NCBI RefSeq assembly: GCF_010731655.1
Contig: NZ_AP022619.1
Span: 2,790,001 to 2,854,000, forward strand
DNA: 64,000 bases
Direction: 5' to 3'
Origin: Mycobacterium paraseoulense
Lineage (GTDB): Bacteria > Actinomycetota > Actinomycetes > Mycobacteriales > Mycobacteriaceae
The notes under the pieces are model-generated. The model searched no databases. It saw only the letters and a program-made list of their open reading frames with translations, and had not been told where the DNA came from. Each line of letters opens with the position of its first letter. The first letter of the stretch is position 1. The translations under genes were made by a program, and so were the position numbers. This document shows positions 10,501 through 18,415 of the stretch, piece after piece.

Positions 10501-11253
10501 GGATTCGGGGACGTCGGTCTGATCGCCGAACACCTGCGGCGAGGCCACCGGCAGGTCGGCGTACCAGTCGTAGAACGACGTCATCGGGGCGCCGATCAGC
10601 TCGAAGAACCGCGACCCCGCGGCGTAGGACACCATGGACATCGCCGGGATGGGCGAGAAGCCGGCGACGCGGTCGGGGCCGTAGGTCTTGATGGTGTGCA
10701 CGTGAGCGGCGGCGATCAGCTCGGTGGCCTCGGCCCAGGTGATCCGAACCAGTCCGCCCTTGCCGCGGGCCCGCTGGTAGCGGCGCCGGCGTTCGGGGTC
10801 CGCCTGGATGTCGGCCCACGCCAGCACGGGATCGCCGAGCCGCGCCCTGGCCTCCCGGTACATCTCGACCAGCACGCCGCGGGCGTACGGGTAGCGCACC
10901 CGGGTGGGCGAGTAGCTGTACCAGGAGAACGACGCCCCGCGGGGGCAGCCGCGCGGCTCGTATTCCGGCCGGTCCGGGCCGACCGACGGGTAGTCGGTCT
11001 GCTGAGTCTCCCAGGTGATGATCCCGTCCTTGACGTAGATCTTCCAGGAGCACGAACCGGTGCAGTTGACCCCGTGCGTCGAGCGCACCACCTTGTCGTG
11101 GCTCCACCTGTCGCGGTAGAACGTGTCGGCCTCGCGGCCGCCCCGACGCGTCACCGTCCGCCGGTCGGCCGAGACCTCGCCCGGCGTGAAGAACCGTCCG
11201 CTGCGCTCCAGCAATTCCTCGAGCGCTCCACCAACGTGTGGTGTGACAGTCAA
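7555..11253 (-). CDS. narG: NarG, nitrate reductase alpha subunit (molybdenum catalytic)
   Basis: This 1232-residue subunit reduces nitrate to nitrite at a bis-MGD molybdenum centre on the cytoplasmic side. It has the N-terminal histidine/cysteine segment for FS0 (STHGVNCTGSCSWKIYVKDG), the conserved YEPRGCPRGASFSWY stretch, the molybdopterin oxidoreductase core and a C-terminal dinucleotide-binding domain. The start is a TTG at 11253. It gives the family N terminus MTVTPHVGG and is preceded by AGAAGG with an 8-nt spacer, so I accept the rare codon. It is the first gene of narGHJI. No nitrate transporter or two-component regulator is adjacent. Confidence 0.96.
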   Translation of the reverse strand: MTVTPHVGGALEELLERSGRFFTPGEVSADRRTVTRRGGREADTFYRDRWSHDKVVRSTHGVNCTGSCSWKIYVKDGIITWETQQTDYPSVGPDRPEYEPRGCPRGASFSWYSYSPTRVRYPYARGVLVEMYREARARLGDPVLAWADIQADPERRRRYQRARGKGGLVRITWAEATELIAAAHVHTIKTYGPDRVAGFSPIPAMSMVSYAAGSRFFELIGAPMTSFYDWYADLPVASPQVFGDQTDVPESGDWWDAAYLMMWGSNVPITRTPDAHWMAEARYRGTKVVTVSPDYADNTKFADEWMPCAAGTDGALAMAMGHVILSECYVQKEVPFFSDFARRYTDLPFLIKLEERGDMLVPGKNLTAADLGEAVENAALKPAVLDESSDSVVVPHGSLGFRYGEDGVGKWNLDLGTLVPALSVRNADGANGDGDTAVVHLASFDTLNGEGSTIARGVPVRRVGTHRVCTVFDLMLAQYGVARPGLPGEWPTGYDDPTQQNTPAWQEAITGVSAAQAIRVAREFARSAEESGGRSMIIMGSGICQWFHGDAIYRAVLALLMLTGSMGRNGGGWAHYVGQEKVRPLTGFQTMAMATDWVRPPRQVPGASYWYAHTDQWRYDGYGADKLASPLGRGRFAGKHTMDLLASATAMGWSPFYPQFDRSSLDVADEARTAGRDVADYVAEQLRDRKLKLSVTDPDNPVNWPRVLTVWRANLIGSSGKGGEYFLRHLLGTDSNVQAEPPTDGVPPADVVCEGDIPEGKLDLMMSIDFRMTSTTLVSDIVLPAATWYEKADISSTDMHPFVHAFSAATDPPWETRSDFEAFGAIARAFSALAKRHLGTRSDVVLTALQHDTPDAMAYPDGTEQDWLHSGATPVPGRTMPKLTVVERDYGAIYDKWQTLGPLVDTFGLTTKGVTVHPFREVEELAAKFGVMNSGAAAGRPAITTAARMADVLLLLSGTTNGRLAVEGFRELEKRTGQRLAHLAEGSEDRRISYADTQARPVPVITSPEWSGSEAGGRRYAPFTINIENLKPFHTLTGRMHFYLAHDWVEELGEHLPVFRPPLDMARLFGQPELGPTDDGIGLTVRYLTPHSKWSFHSTYQDNLYMLSLSRGGPTMWMSPGDAAKLQVRDNDWVEAVNANGIYVCRAIVSHRMPDGVVFVYHVQERTVDTPRTETNNKRGGNHNALTRVRIKPSHLAGGYGQHAFAFNYMGPTGNQRDEVTVVRRRSQDVTY

Positions 11254-11657
11254 CAGGTATCCCTTCTACTCCGTGCTGCCTCGAGTCGTAGCCGGGCCGT
11301 TCTTTCGACCGCAGGTGCGCCCGTGTCGCACACCGGGGTCATCGGTCGCGCCGGCCCCGAACGCCGATGCCGTCGTTGTCGGCGGGCCCGCGGGCCGGGG
11401 AGCAATCGGGCACCAGCATACGGTGCGGCGGACCGGCCGATCACCGTCGCCGCGCGCGGGCCGTCAATCAAATATGGTCTGGTCAGCATAGGTTTTGCGG
11501 ACCTAGACATAGCCGGCGTGGAAGCCGTGACGACGGATCGCGTCCGGCGCGCGCTTCCAGGTCAAGTCGTTATTACAAGCTTCGTTGTTATATCCCAAGT
11601 TCACCTTCGCGACCTTCCACGGCGCTGAATGTTAGCTGCGGGAAGGCTGTGGACTTG
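11254..11657. other. Intergenic region between mutT2 and narG
   Basis: This 404-bp non-coding stretch must hold the narG promoter, because mutT2 and narG are both on the minus strand and mutT2 ends at 11658. It is more AT-rich than its surroundings at 11465-11625. A short inverted repeat, TAGGT at 11489-11493 and ACCTA at 11501-11505, sits about 235 bp upstream of narG. I could not find a convincing -35/-10 pair at normal spacing for narG. No protein-like ORF is supported here. Confidence 0.6.
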
Positions 11658-12062
11658 TTATGAGGCCGATGCGGCCAGCGTCCGCATCAGGTCGGGGACC
11701 CAGCCGCGGTCGGCGGGCACCCAGTCGACGTCGGGCAGCTCGGCCGCCGTCACCCAGCGCACCGCCCGGTGGTCACGGGCACGCGGTTGGCCGCCGAGCA
11801 GGTGCACGCGGTACGCCCGCAGCGTCATACCGTCCAGCGCGACGTCGTCGCCCAGGCGGCCGCCCACCGCAACGTCGCCGACCGCCAGTCCCAGCTCCTC
11901 GGCCAGCTCGCGGGCAAGCGCGCCGGGCTCGGTCTCCCCCGGAGCGACCTTGCCGCCGGGCAATTCCCACCGACCGGCCAGCTCCGGCGGCCGGACGCGC
12001 TGCGCCACCAGGACCCTGGCCCCGCGGATGACGGCCCCGGCGACGACGATCTGGGTCGGCAT
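11658..12062 (-). CDS. mutT2: MutT2, Nudix nucleotide pyrophosphatase
   Basis: This 134-residue Nudix hydrolase is of the MutT/CTP-pyrophosphorylase type. M. tuberculosis MutT2 is known to hydrolyse 8-oxo-dGTP and 5-methyl-dCTP/dCTP. The Nudix box is complete: [18 protein letters not shown] followed by AEELGL fits GX5EX7REUXEEXGU. The WELPGG and [11 protein letters not shown] stretches match small single-domain MutT proteins. It is divergent from the pterin dehydratase gene with only 24 bp between the two start codons. The ATG follows a TACCGT -10 element by 6 nt, so the message is probably leaderless. Confidence 0.93.
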   Translation of the reverse strand: MPTQIVVAGAVIRGARVLVAQRVRPPELAGRWELPGGKVAPGETEPGALARELAEELGLAVGDVAVGGRLGDDVALDGMTLRAYRVHLLGGQPRARDHRAVRWVTAAELPDVDWVPADRGWVPDLMRTLAASAS

Positions 12063-12086
12063 GGCCAGACGGTATACGGTCGGTTC
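12063..12086. promoter_or_regulatory. 24-bp bidirectional leaderless promoter, mutT2 / pterin dehydratase
   Basis: Two -10 elements lie back to back. TACGGT at 12075-12080 reads rightward and ends 6 nt before the ATG at 12087. TACCGT reads leftward over 12074-12069 and ends 6 nt before the ATG at 12062. Both fit the mycobacterial TANNNT consensus, and their centre is the symmetric GTATAC. The spacing predicts transcription starts at or next to each A of ATG. There is no room for a Shine-Dalgarno sequence on either side. Confidence 0.7.
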
Positions 12087-12371
12087 ATGGCTGTGTTAAC
12101 GGATGAGCAGGTGGACGCCGCACTGCCCGATCTCAACGGATGGGAGCGCGTCGACGGTGCGCTGCGCCGGTCGATCAAGTTCGACAGTTTCCTCGCCGGC
12201 ATCGACGCGGTGCGCCGGGTGGGTGAGCACGCGGAGAGCAAGGACCATCACCCGGATATCGACATCCGTTGGCGGACGGTGACTTTCGCTCTGGTGACGC
12301 ATTCCGCGGGGGGTATCACGGACAAGGACGTGGCGATGGCGCACGACATCGACGAGATCGTCGGCGGCTAG
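12087..12371 (+). CDS. Pterin-4a-carbinolamine dehydratase-like protein
   Basis: This 94-residue protein belongs to the PCD/DCoH family (EC 4.2.1.96 in characterised members), which dehydrates 4a-hydroxytetrahydropterin. The signature [13 protein letters not shown] contains the conserved catalytic histidines, and the fold-defining segments [10 protein letters not shown] and [13 protein letters not shown] are present. No aromatic amino acid hydroxylase is nearby, so the mycobacterial substrate is uncertain; it may act in molybdopterin or folate metabolism. The ATG is 6 nt from a -10 element, implying a leaderless mRNA. The stop overlaps the convergent pimE stop within the four bases CTAG. Confidence 0.9.
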   Translation: MAVLTDEQVDAALPDLNGWERVDGALRRSIKFDSFLAGIDAVRRVGEHAESKDHHPDIDIRWRTVTFALVTHSAGGITDKDVAMAHDIDEIVGG

Positions 12372-13678
12372 CCCTTCGATCGGCCGGCAGCGGCGATCCA
12401 GACCAGGGTCGCCACGGCCGCCGCGATGTAGACCAGGCCGGCCCAGGCCAGATACCACGGGCGGCTGATCTGCCAGATGGTCGGCTGCGCGAAGAGCAGC
12501 AGCCACGGCAGGCCGACGATGGTGAGCGCCAGCCAGCCCCAGCCCACGATCGGCGAGCCGGCACGCTCGCGCAGCGGGCCGTGGATCGCCCAGATCATCA
12601 ACGGCACCAGCCACACCCAGTGGTGCGTCCAGGAAATCGGGGAAAGCAACAGCCCGAACAGCTCGACCACCAGCAATCTGCCCAGCCGATCCGAGGTGTC
12701 CAGGGCCCGCCACGCCAGGACGGCCAGCACCGCGGTGACGGCGATGGCGGCCAGCACCGGCGCGCCGAAGCCGGCGTCGTAACCGAGGATCCGGGAGATG
12801 CCGCCGCGCCAGGATTGGTTGATCGACGTGGCGATGGGCCCCACGCGGTGCGCGTCGCCCAGCAGCTTGGTGAAGTAGTAGCGGGTTTGGTCTCCGACCA
12901 CCAGGGCGGACACGCCGATGGTGGCGACGAAGACCACGAACGAGAAGGCCGCCGCGGCCCACCGGCGCACGCCGACCAGGTAGACGCCGGCGATCGCCGG
13001 CGTCAGCTTGATGCCGGCCGCCACGCCGACAAGTAGGCCCGACAGCCACCACCGCGTCGTCAGGACCGCCCACAGCACCCCGAGCATCAGCAACACGTTG
13101 ACCTGCCCGTAGTCGAACGTGCTGCGCAGCGGCTCGATCCAGATGGTGACCGCCGTCCAGGCCATGGCCAGGCGGCGGCCGTCGGCGCCGGCCGCAATGC
13201 CGATCAGGCGCTGACTGATCCGGATCGCGCCGTACAGGGCGGCCATCGTCGCGACCTGCCACGCGAAGGCGACCAGCCCGAACGGCAGCAGGCTCAGCGG
13301 ATAGAAGACGACCGCCGCGAACGGCGGGTAGGTGAACGGCAGCGGGAAGTCCGGCGTCTGGTCGGCGTAAACATAGCTGTACAGGGTGCCGGGGTGGTTG
13401 ATCGCGGCGGCGCCGCCGAGGTAGACGTGCAGGTCGACGAAGTTCGCCCCGTGGGGCGACAGATAGGTCCAGCCCAGTCGCGCCGCGACGCTGGCGACCA
13501 GCAGCGCGGGTGCCGCCGCCCGAATCAGGCTCGCGTAGCGCCGGTGCGGGGGTGCCGCCGGGGCGGCCGAGGTGGTGTCTATCCGCCCGACTCTAGCGAT
13601 GGACGCGCGCCGCGCGGCCCGGGCGGACCTCGCTGACCCGGCGCGCCTGGTCGCGGGGCGTTCGGTCACCGCCGTCAC
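12368..13678 (-). CDS. pimE: PimE, polyprenyl-phosphomannose-dependent alpha-1,2-mannosyltransferase
   Basis: This 436-residue polytopic membrane enzyme (GT87 family) adds the fifth mannose in alpha-1,2 linkage to Ac1PIM4, committing the molecule to polar PIM6. An arginine- and alanine-rich cytoplasmic N terminus of about 50 residues precedes the first membrane segment. The first extracytoplasmic loop holds [13 protein letters not shown], with the aspartate that is catalytic in characterised PimE, and the [21 protein letters not shown] stretch diagnostic of this family. About ten hydrophobic segments follow. An ATG further in would shorten the Arg-rich tail, so the exact start is uncertain. 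LpqW, encoded in this window, acts at the same branch point. Confidence 0.92.
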   Translation of the reverse strand: MTAVTERPATRRAGSARSARAARRASIARVGRIDTTSAAPAAPPHRRYASLIRAAAPALLVASVAARLGWTYLSPHGANFVDLHVYLGGAAAINHPGTLYSYVYADQTPDFPLPFTYPPFAAVVFYPLSLLPFGLVAFAWQVATMAALYGAIRISQRLIGIAAGADGRRLAMAWTAVTIWIEPLRSTFDYGQVNVLLMLGVLWAVLTTRWWLSGLLVGVAAGIKLTPAIAGVYLVGVRRWAAAAFSFVVFVATIGVSALVVGDQTRYYFTKLLGDAHRVGPIATSINQSWRGGISRILGYDAGFGAPVLAAIAVTAVLAVLAWRALDTSDRLGRLLVVELFGLLLSPISWTHHWVWLVPLMIWAIHGPLRERAGSPIVGWGWLALTIVGLPWLLLFAQPTIWQISRPWYLAWAGLVYIAAAVATLVWIAAAGRSKG

Positions 13679-13717
13679 TCGTATCAGTAACGATCAAATA
13701 AATGCCACACGTGTCAC

Positions 13718-13745
13718 TTGAGTCCCATCAGTATCAACGTAACTT
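13718..13745 (+). promoter_or_regulatory. SigA-like promoter for the Ala/Pro-rich secreted protein gene
   Basis: TTGAGT at 13718-13723 and TAACTT at 13740-13745 are separated by 16 bp, a normal housekeeping promoter layout. The element is 36 bp upstream of the ATG at 13782, and a purine-rich AGGGAGAG stretch lies between as a ribosome binding site. The short palindrome ACACGTGT lies just upstream, near 13707. Confidence 0.55.
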
Positions 13746-13781
13746 CGGCGGCGGACCCGTTTTCCACAACCAGGGAGAGTC

Positions 13782-14456
13782 ATGCCAACCATCTGGACTT
13801 ACATGCGTGCCGCGGCCGTCGTCGTCGGTTCGTCCGCAGCCCTACTCACGGGCGGTATCGCCCACGCCGACCCCGTGCCGGCCCCGCCCATTCCGAACAT
13901 TCCGCAGCAGCTGATCAGTTCGGCGGCCAACGCGCCGCAGATCCTGCAGAACCTCGCCACCGCCCTCGGTGCGACCCCGCCAGCCGCGCCGGCCGCGCCC
14001 GGCATCACGTTCCCGGGAGTTCCGTCGGCCGCCGCAACGTCACCGGCGACGGCGGCCGTCCCCTCGATTCCCGGCCTGGCCCAGGCGCCGACGCCCTCGG
14101 CACCTTCCGCCCCGGCCGCGCAGGGTCTCCAGGGGCTGATTCCCGGCCTGACGCAGCAGGCTCCCGCGGCGCCCGCCGCCCCCGCCACGTCGTCCATTCC
14201 CGGACTGCCGGCCATCCCGGGGCTGTCGACGCCGACCGCGCCCGCCACACCGCCGACCCCGCAGCTCCCGCAGGCCAAGGTCGACATGCCGGCGTTCCTG
14301 CCCAACCTGCCGGTCAACATGCCCGCGCAGATGACCCTGCCGCAGGACCTGCCGGCACTGGCCGGGGCGCCGGCCGCACCGGCCGCACCGGCCGCACCCG
14401 CCGCACCGGCAACCGGGGCCAACCCGGTGGCGCCGCTGCTCGCCGCCCTGCCCTGA
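13782..14456 (+). CDS. Ala/Pro-rich secreted protein (Rv1158c-like)
   Basis: This 224-residue protein has a Sec signal peptide (MPTIWTYMRAAAVVVGSSA and on to about residue 29) ending at AHADPV. The mature part is low-complexity: repeated PGL/PAIPGL and APAAPA stretches, with short LPQDLPAL and FLPNLPVNMP motifs. Such exported Ala/Pro-rich proteins are common mycobacterial cell-wall or culture-filtrate proteins; no enzymatic domain is visible. It precedes a second protein of similar style by 53 bp on the same strand, and the pair matches Rv1158c-Rv1157c by position. Function unknown. Confidence 0.85.
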   Translation: MPTIWTYMRAAAVVVGSSAALLTGGIAHADPVPAPPIPNIPQQLISSAANAPQILQNLATALGATPPAAPAAPGITFPGVPSAAATSPATAAVPSIPGLAQAPTPSAPSAPAAQGLQGLIPGLTQQAPAAPAAPATSSIPGLPAIPGLSTPTAPATPPTPQLPQAKVDMPAFLPNLPVNMPAQMTLPQDLPALAGAPAAPAAPAAPAAPATGANPVAPLLAALP

Positions 14457-14509
14457 GTAGTTAGCCAGACAGCAAAGCCAGCCACTACCTAATGACCGGA
14501 GGACGCACC

Positions 14510-15610
14510 GTGGCAACCAGTTGGAATCTGTCCAAAGGATTGGCCGCTGTCGTCACGGCATCGGCTGCCGCGTTCGGGTTCTGCCCGAGCGCGGCAGCCG
14601 ACCCGGCGGCACCGCAACCGAGCTCGACCCAAGAACTCCCGGGCCTGCCGGCGCTATCGCAGCTGAGCCCGATCATTCAGCAAGCGGCCGGCAATCCCGG
14701 GCAGGCGACCCAGCTGCTCATGGCCGCAGCGCAAGCTTTCAGTCACAACCAGGGCGCCCCCACCGAGTCCCGGAACGTGGCCGCGTCGGTGAACCAGTTC
14801 CTGGCCGAGCCCGGCGCCGCCCTGCCGGACGGCTCGCCCGTGCCGCACGTGCCTGCGGCGGGCGTCGAACCGGGCGCCCAGTCGCACCTGCCGACCGGCA
14901 TCGACCCCGCACACGCGGCCGGTCCGGGACCGGTCGCGGCCCCGCCGGCCTCGGGCGTCGAACCGAGCGCCCAGTCGCACCTGCCGGCCGGCATCGACCC
15001 CGTACACGCCGCCGGTCCGGGACCGGTCGCGGCCCCACCCGCGTCCGCGCCTGCGCCCGGCACCATCGCTCCCGTCGCGGCGCCCGCACCGGTACCCCCG
15101 GCGCCCGCCGAGGCGGCACCGGCCGCCACCCCGGCGCCCGACGCCGCGCCGGCTCCCGCGCCCGCCGCCGCACCGGCGGCGGCTCCGGGATTCGGCCCCG
15201 ATGCTCCGCCCACCCAGGACTTCATGTATCCCTCGATCGGCACCAATTGCCTGGCGGACGGCACCACCGCGATCGCCACCGCGCTGTCGGTGGCGGGTCC
15301 GGCGAAGATCCCGACGCCCGGCCCGGGTCCCGGGCAGACCGCCTACGTGTTCACCGCCGTCGGCACCCCCGGACCCGCCGAGGTGCAGAAGCTGCCGTTG
15401 AACGTCACGTGGGTGAACCTGACGACGGGCAAGTCGGGGACGGTCGCGCTCAAGCCGCGCACCGACATCAACGCCGACGGGCCGACGACGCTGACCGCGA
15501 TCGCCGACACCGGGTCCGGCAGCATCATGTCGACCATTTTCGGGCAGGTCACCACCAAGGAAAAGCAGTGCCAGTTCATGCCCACCATCGGCTCCACGGT
15601 GGTGCCGTAG
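14510..15610 (+). CDS. Ala/Pro-rich secreted protein with internal tandem repeat (Rv1157c-like)
   Basis: This 366-residue protein starts with a signal peptide cleaved near AAADPAAP. I chose the GTG at 14510 because GGAGGA lies 6 nt upstream; the ATG at 14492 has no such site. Residues about 118-179 are two nearly identical 31-residue units beginning GVEPxAQSHLPxGIDP, followed by a long Pro/Ala linker. The C-terminal 130 residues (from DAPPTQDFMYPSIGTNC) form a compact, non-repetitive domain with two cysteines, possibly disulfide-bonded. The protein is probably exported and wall-associated. The linker-plus-domain layout suggests a stalk holding the C-terminal domain away from the membrane. The role is unknown. 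Confidence 0.83.
   Translation: MATSWNLSKGLAAVVTASAAAFGFCPSAAADPAAPQPSSTQELPGLPALSQLSPIIQQAAGNPGQATQLLMAAAQAFSHNQGAPTESRNVAASVNQFLAEPGAALPDGSPVPHVPAAGVEPGAQSHLPTGIDPAHAAGPGPVAAPPASGVEPSAQSHLPAGIDPVHAAGPGPVAAPPASAPAPGTIAPVAAPAPVPPAPAEAAPAATPAPDAAPAPAPAAAPAAAPGFGPDAPPTQDFMYPSIGTNCLADGTTAIATALSVAGPAKIPTPGPGPGQTAYVFTAVGTPGPAEVQKLPLNVTWVNLTTGKSGTVALKPRTDINADGPTTLTAIADTGSGSIMSTIFGQVTTKEKQCQFMPTIGSTVVP
14861..15046 (+). repeat. Two tandem 93-bp coding repeats
   Basis: Copy 1 is 14861-14953 and copy 2 is 14954-15046, each coding for 31 residues from GVEP to APPAS. They differ at only a few codons (G/S, T/A and A/V substitutions), so the duplication is recent or kept homogeneous. Copy number could vary between strains. 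Confidence 0.85.
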
Positions 15611-15631
15611 GGCCACCACTGTTGCCTGCCT

Positions 15632-15667
15632 GAGCGCGCGTGTTCCCCACCGGGGCCACGCGCGCTC
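15632..15667. terminator. Hairpin between convergent genes
   Basis: GAGCGCGCGTG at 15632-15642 pairs perfectly with CACGCGCGCTC at 15657-15667. The loop itself contains CCCC-ACC-GGGG, which can extend the structure. It lies 22 bp after the stop of the secreted protein gene and 16 bp before the stop of the convergent small gene. There is no U-tract, as is usual in mycobacteria. Confidence 0.55.
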
Positions 15668-15682
15668 GCGTCGGACGAACGG

Positions 15683-15829
15683 CTAGTACGCCATGAACAG
15701 GATCGCGTCGCGGTCGTACTCGAGGCCCGGATGATCGCTGGCGAGATGAGCCTGGGTCAGCTCGACCAGCTCGTCCTCATCCTTGCCGACGATGGCTTCC
15801 CCGCACGGACACGTCAGGTGTGTCTTCAC
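15683..15829 (-). CDS. Small DUF1059-like protein
   Basis: This 48-residue protein starts at a GTG and so is easily missed. It reads VKTHLTCPCGEAIVGKDEDE and continues LVELTQAHLASDHPGLEYDR to a DAILFMAY end. The CPCG pair near the start, the LVELTQAHLASDHP helix and the D-rich ending match small DUF1059 proteins, which have a possible metal-binding cysteine pair. An AAGGGAAGGG stretch just upstream of the GTG serves as a ribosome binding site and supports the start. It lies 29 bp upstream of the stop of the HhH-GPD gene on the same strand, so it is probably the second gene of that unit. The function is unknown. Confidence 0.75.
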   Translation of the reverse strand: MKTHLTCPCGEAIVGKDEDELVELTQAHLASDHPGLEYDRDAILFMAY

Positions 15830-15858
15830 GTTGCCGCCCTTCCCTTCTGGTCACCCAG

Positions 15859-16437
15859 CTACTTCGCCGTCTTGGCTGCTGCCTTCATCTGCTTCTTGTA
15901 GGACCGGACTTTGCCCATCGATTGGGCGTCGACGATGTCGGCGACGGAGATGTGCGTGCCGTCCTTGCCGAACTGCCCGGCCGCCGCGCGCCAGCCTTTC
16001 GGGGTGACGCCGTACTGCTTGCCCAGCAACGCCAGGAAGATCTGCGCCTTGACCTCGCCGAAACCGGGCAACCCCTTGATGCGCCGCAGCAGCTCGGCGC
16101 CATCCGGGTCGCCGGCGGTCCACAGGCCGGCGGCGTCGCCGTCGTAGCGGTCCACGATGATCTGCGCCAAAGCCTGGATCCGCTTGGCCATCGATCCCGG
16201 AAAGCGATGTATCGCAGGCCTTTCCGAGCACAACGCGGCGAACTTGTCGGGGTCGTACTCGGCGATTTCATGGGCGCCGAAGCGGCCCATCCGGTCCGCG
16301 ATCTTCTTCGGTCCGGCGAAGGCCGTCTCGAAAGGCACCTGCTGGTCCAGAACCATCCCGATGAGCAGGGCCAACGGGTCCTCGTCCAGCAGCGCGTCGG
16401 CCTCCGGGTCTTGAGCGAGCCAAAGTTTCACCGTCAA
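15859..16437 (-). CDS. HhH-GPD base-excision repair family protein
   Basis: This 192-residue protein is of the HhH-GPD DNA glycosylase superfamily. LIGMVLDQQVPFETAFAGP matches the helix containing the family QQ motif. The helix-hairpin-helix is LRRIKGLPGFGEVKAQIF, but the catalytic lysine/aspartate arrangement of EndoIII/AlkA is not clear, and no Fe-S cysteines follow. Substrate and activity are therefore uncertain. The frame begins with TTG at 16437, which has AAAGG about 7-9 nt upstream. A GTG two codons later is an alternative. It is the M. tuberculosis Rv1156 equivalent by position. Confidence 0.85.
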   Translation of the reverse strand: MTVKLWLAQDPEADALLDEDPLALLIGMVLDQQVPFETAFAGPKKIADRMGRFGAHEIAEYDPDKFAALCSERPAIHRFPGSMAKRIQALAQIIVDRYDGDAAGLWTAGDPDGAELLRRIKGLPGFGEVKAQIFLALLGKQYGVTPKGWRAAAGQFGKDGTHISVADIVDAQSMGKVRSYKKQMKAAAKTAK

Positions 16438-16535
16438 CGACCAACCTTTCCGCTGAACAGCCTAAGACCGACGCGTCTGTGTTCGACAGACTACTCACAC
16501 CGACGGCGGCAACGGCCAGCACATAACCACCGCGT

Positions 16536-16541
16536 TATCGT
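16536..16541 (+). promoter_or_regulatory. -10 element of leaderless SnoaL-like gene
   Basis: TATCGT lies 6 nt upstream of the GTG at 16548 and fits TANNNT. No ribosome binding site precedes the GTG, so the spacing supports this start codon. Confidence 0.55.
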
Positions 16542-16547
16542 GACCTG

Positions 16548-17078
16548 GTGGTGGATGAGGCCCGATTGGCGCTGATGCTGGCCCGCGACGAACTGCATGC
16601 CCTCGTCACCGCCTATTGCCGCGCCGTCGACCGCGCCGACTATGCGGCGCTTCGCGACCTGTACCACCCCGAGGCGACCGACTCGCACGGGTCGTTCTCG
16701 AGCGGCGGCGTCGATCAGTTCATCGCGCAGCTACAGGCGGCGGAACCGTATGTGCGTGTCTCCCAACACAACATCACCACGACGAACTTCGTGGTCGAGG
16801 ACGACACCGCCCGCGGTGAGATCTACTGCCTGGTGTTCCACACGTTCGCCGGTCCCGAACACGACGTGGACGTCATCATCGGCGGCCGGTACCTGGACAG
16901 CTACGCCAGACACGACGGGCGCTGGAAGTTCCTTCGACGCACCATCGTGGCGGACTGGGCCTACCAGAACGACCCGTCGCAAGTGGACTTCGGACACCCC
17001 AGCACCCGGGGAAGCCTGCGCGGCGCACCCGGTCAGGCCGACCCGTCGATAAGCCTGTTCACGCCGCCCCAGGTCTGA
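16548..17078 (+). CDS. SnoaL-like (NTF2 fold) protein
   Basis: This 176-residue single-domain protein has the cone-shaped NTF2/SnoaL-like fold. The N-terminal helix (ELHALVTAYCRAVDRADYAALRDLYHPEATDSH) contains the YxxAxDRxDYxxLRxLYHPDA pattern typical of dehydratase or isomerase members such as scytalone dehydratase-like and bile-acid dehydratase-like proteins. A later GRYLDSYARHDGRWKFLRR is the usual beta-sheet end. Potential acid/base residues are the Asp-Tyr of the first helix and the following histidine. The substrate cannot be told. The start codon follows a -10 element by 6 nt. It stands alone between convergent DUF5302 and divergent HhH-GPD genes. Confidence 0.8.
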   Translation: MVDEARLALMLARDELHALVTAYCRAVDRADYAALRDLYHPEATDSHGSFSSGGVDQFIAQLQAAEPYVRVSQHNITTTNFVVEDDTARGEIYCLVFHTFAGPEHDVDVIIGGRYLDSYARHDGRWKFLRRTIVADWAYQNDPSQVDFGHPSTRGSLRGAPGQADPSISLFTPPQV

Positions 17079-17126
17079 ACCGGGGATGCAACGTAAGTCT
17101 TGGCGCGCAACGACTTACGGAAGGAT

Positions 17127-17315
17127 CTATCCGCTCTTGCGGCGGAATTCGCGGCGGTTCTCCACCGGGCCGTGCGCACGTGACTGCTTGCCGCCACCGT
17201 TCTTGTGGTCGGTCGTGCCCGACGACCTGGCCATCTTGCGGTCGAGGGCCTCACGGAACTTGCGCTTGGTGTCGTCGTCCGATTCCGGCGCCTCGGAAGA
17301 CTTGGGTTCAGCCAT
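17127..17315 (-). CDS. DUF5302 family small protein
   Basis: This 62-residue hydrophilic protein has an acidic N terminus (EAPESDDDTKRKFREAL), a short helix and a basic tail with GGGKQSRAHGPVENRREFRR. That tail and the KRKFREALDRK core are the DUF5302 signature found across actinobacteria. Nothing points to an enzyme; the charge pattern suggests an intrinsically disordered nucleic-acid- or protein-binding peptide. The ATG is 6 nt downstream of TAGGCT (17327-17322), implying a leaderless mRNA. It follows the split-barrel protein gene on the same strand. Confidence 0.85.
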   Translation of the reverse strand: MAEPKSSEAPESDDDTKRKFREALDRKMARSSGTTDHKNGGGKQSRAHGPVENRREFRRKSG

Positions 17316-17321
17316 ACCGGC

Positions 17322-17327
17322 AGCCTA
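17322..17327 (-). promoter_or_regulatory. -10 element of leaderless DUF5302 gene
   Basis: On the minus strand TAGGCT is followed by GCCGGT and then the ATG at 17315. The 6-nt spacing places the transcription start on the start codon. Confidence 0.6.
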
Positions 17328-17352
17328 GCCCGCGGCCGCGGGAATCGGGCGG

Positions 17353-17808
<456 letters not shown>

Positions 17809-17872
17809 CGTCGCGGGTCCAGCGACCGGTCCCGGATCGCGCCCGCGCGGACCGCCCTGGTGGAATCGGACC

Positions 17873-18394
17873 ATGACCGAATACGCGGCGTTCCTGCGCG
17901 GCGTCAACGTCGGCGGCGTCAACCTCAAGATGGCCGAGGTGGCGCGCGCGTTGACCGGCGCGGGATTCACCCACGTGCGCACCATCCTGGCCAGCGGCAA
18001 CGTCGTGCTGGAGTCATCCGGCGGCGCGGCGGCGGTGCGCAAGAAAGCGGAAGCCACCCTGCGGGAGAGGTTCGGCTACGACGCGTGGGTGCTGGTGTAC
18101 GACCTCGCAACGGTGCGCGCCGTCGTCGACGCCTACCCGTTCGAGCCCGAGGTCGACGGCTACCAGTCCTACGTCACGTTCGTCGCCGACAAAGCGGTGC
18201 TCGACGAACTCGCCACGCTGGGCGAGGGCGCGGGCCCGCACGAGAGGATCGGCGTCGGCGCGGGCGTCATCTATTGGCAGGTACCCAAGGGCGGCACCCT
18301 GGACAGCACGATCGGCAAGACGATGGGCAAGCCGCGCTACAAGTCGTCGACCACGACACGCAACCTGCGCACGCTGGCCAAGGTGTTGCGGTAA
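17873..18394 (+). CDS. DUF1697 family protein
   Basis: This 173-residue protein matches DUF1697: the start YAAFLRGVNVGGVNLKMAEV, the LASGNVVLES strand and the C-terminal TIGKTMGKPRYKSSTTTRNL are diagnostic. Family members are small alpha/beta cytoplasmic proteins without a proven activity. I chose the ATG at 17873 because the family begins at this point; the open frame upstream overlaps the divergent split-barrel gene. Its 3' end converges with the GntR gene, with a GC-rich hairpin-prone 21-bp gap between. Confidence 0.87.
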   Translation: MTEYAAFLRGVNVGGVNLKMAEVARALTGAGFTHVRTILASGNVVLESSGGAAAVRKKAEATLRERFGYDAWVLVYDLATVRAVVDAYPFEPEVDGYQSYVTFVADKAVLDELATLGEGAGPHERIGVGAGVIYWQVPKGGTLDSTIGKTMGKPRYKSSTTTRNLRTLAKVLR

Positions 18395-18415
18395 AGCACG
18401 GCGCGCCAGGCGCGC

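Noticed and set aside
11489..11520. A DosR-box-like sequence upstream of narG
   Set aside because: TTTGCGGACCTAGACATAGCC matches the 20-bp DosR consensus poorly in its right half, and I saw no second copy. The short TAGGT/ACCTA repeat is reported only as such.
14861..15046. Possible CRISPR-like repeats
   Set aside because: There are only two 93-bp units in direct contact and in frame within a protein gene, with no spacers and no cas genes.
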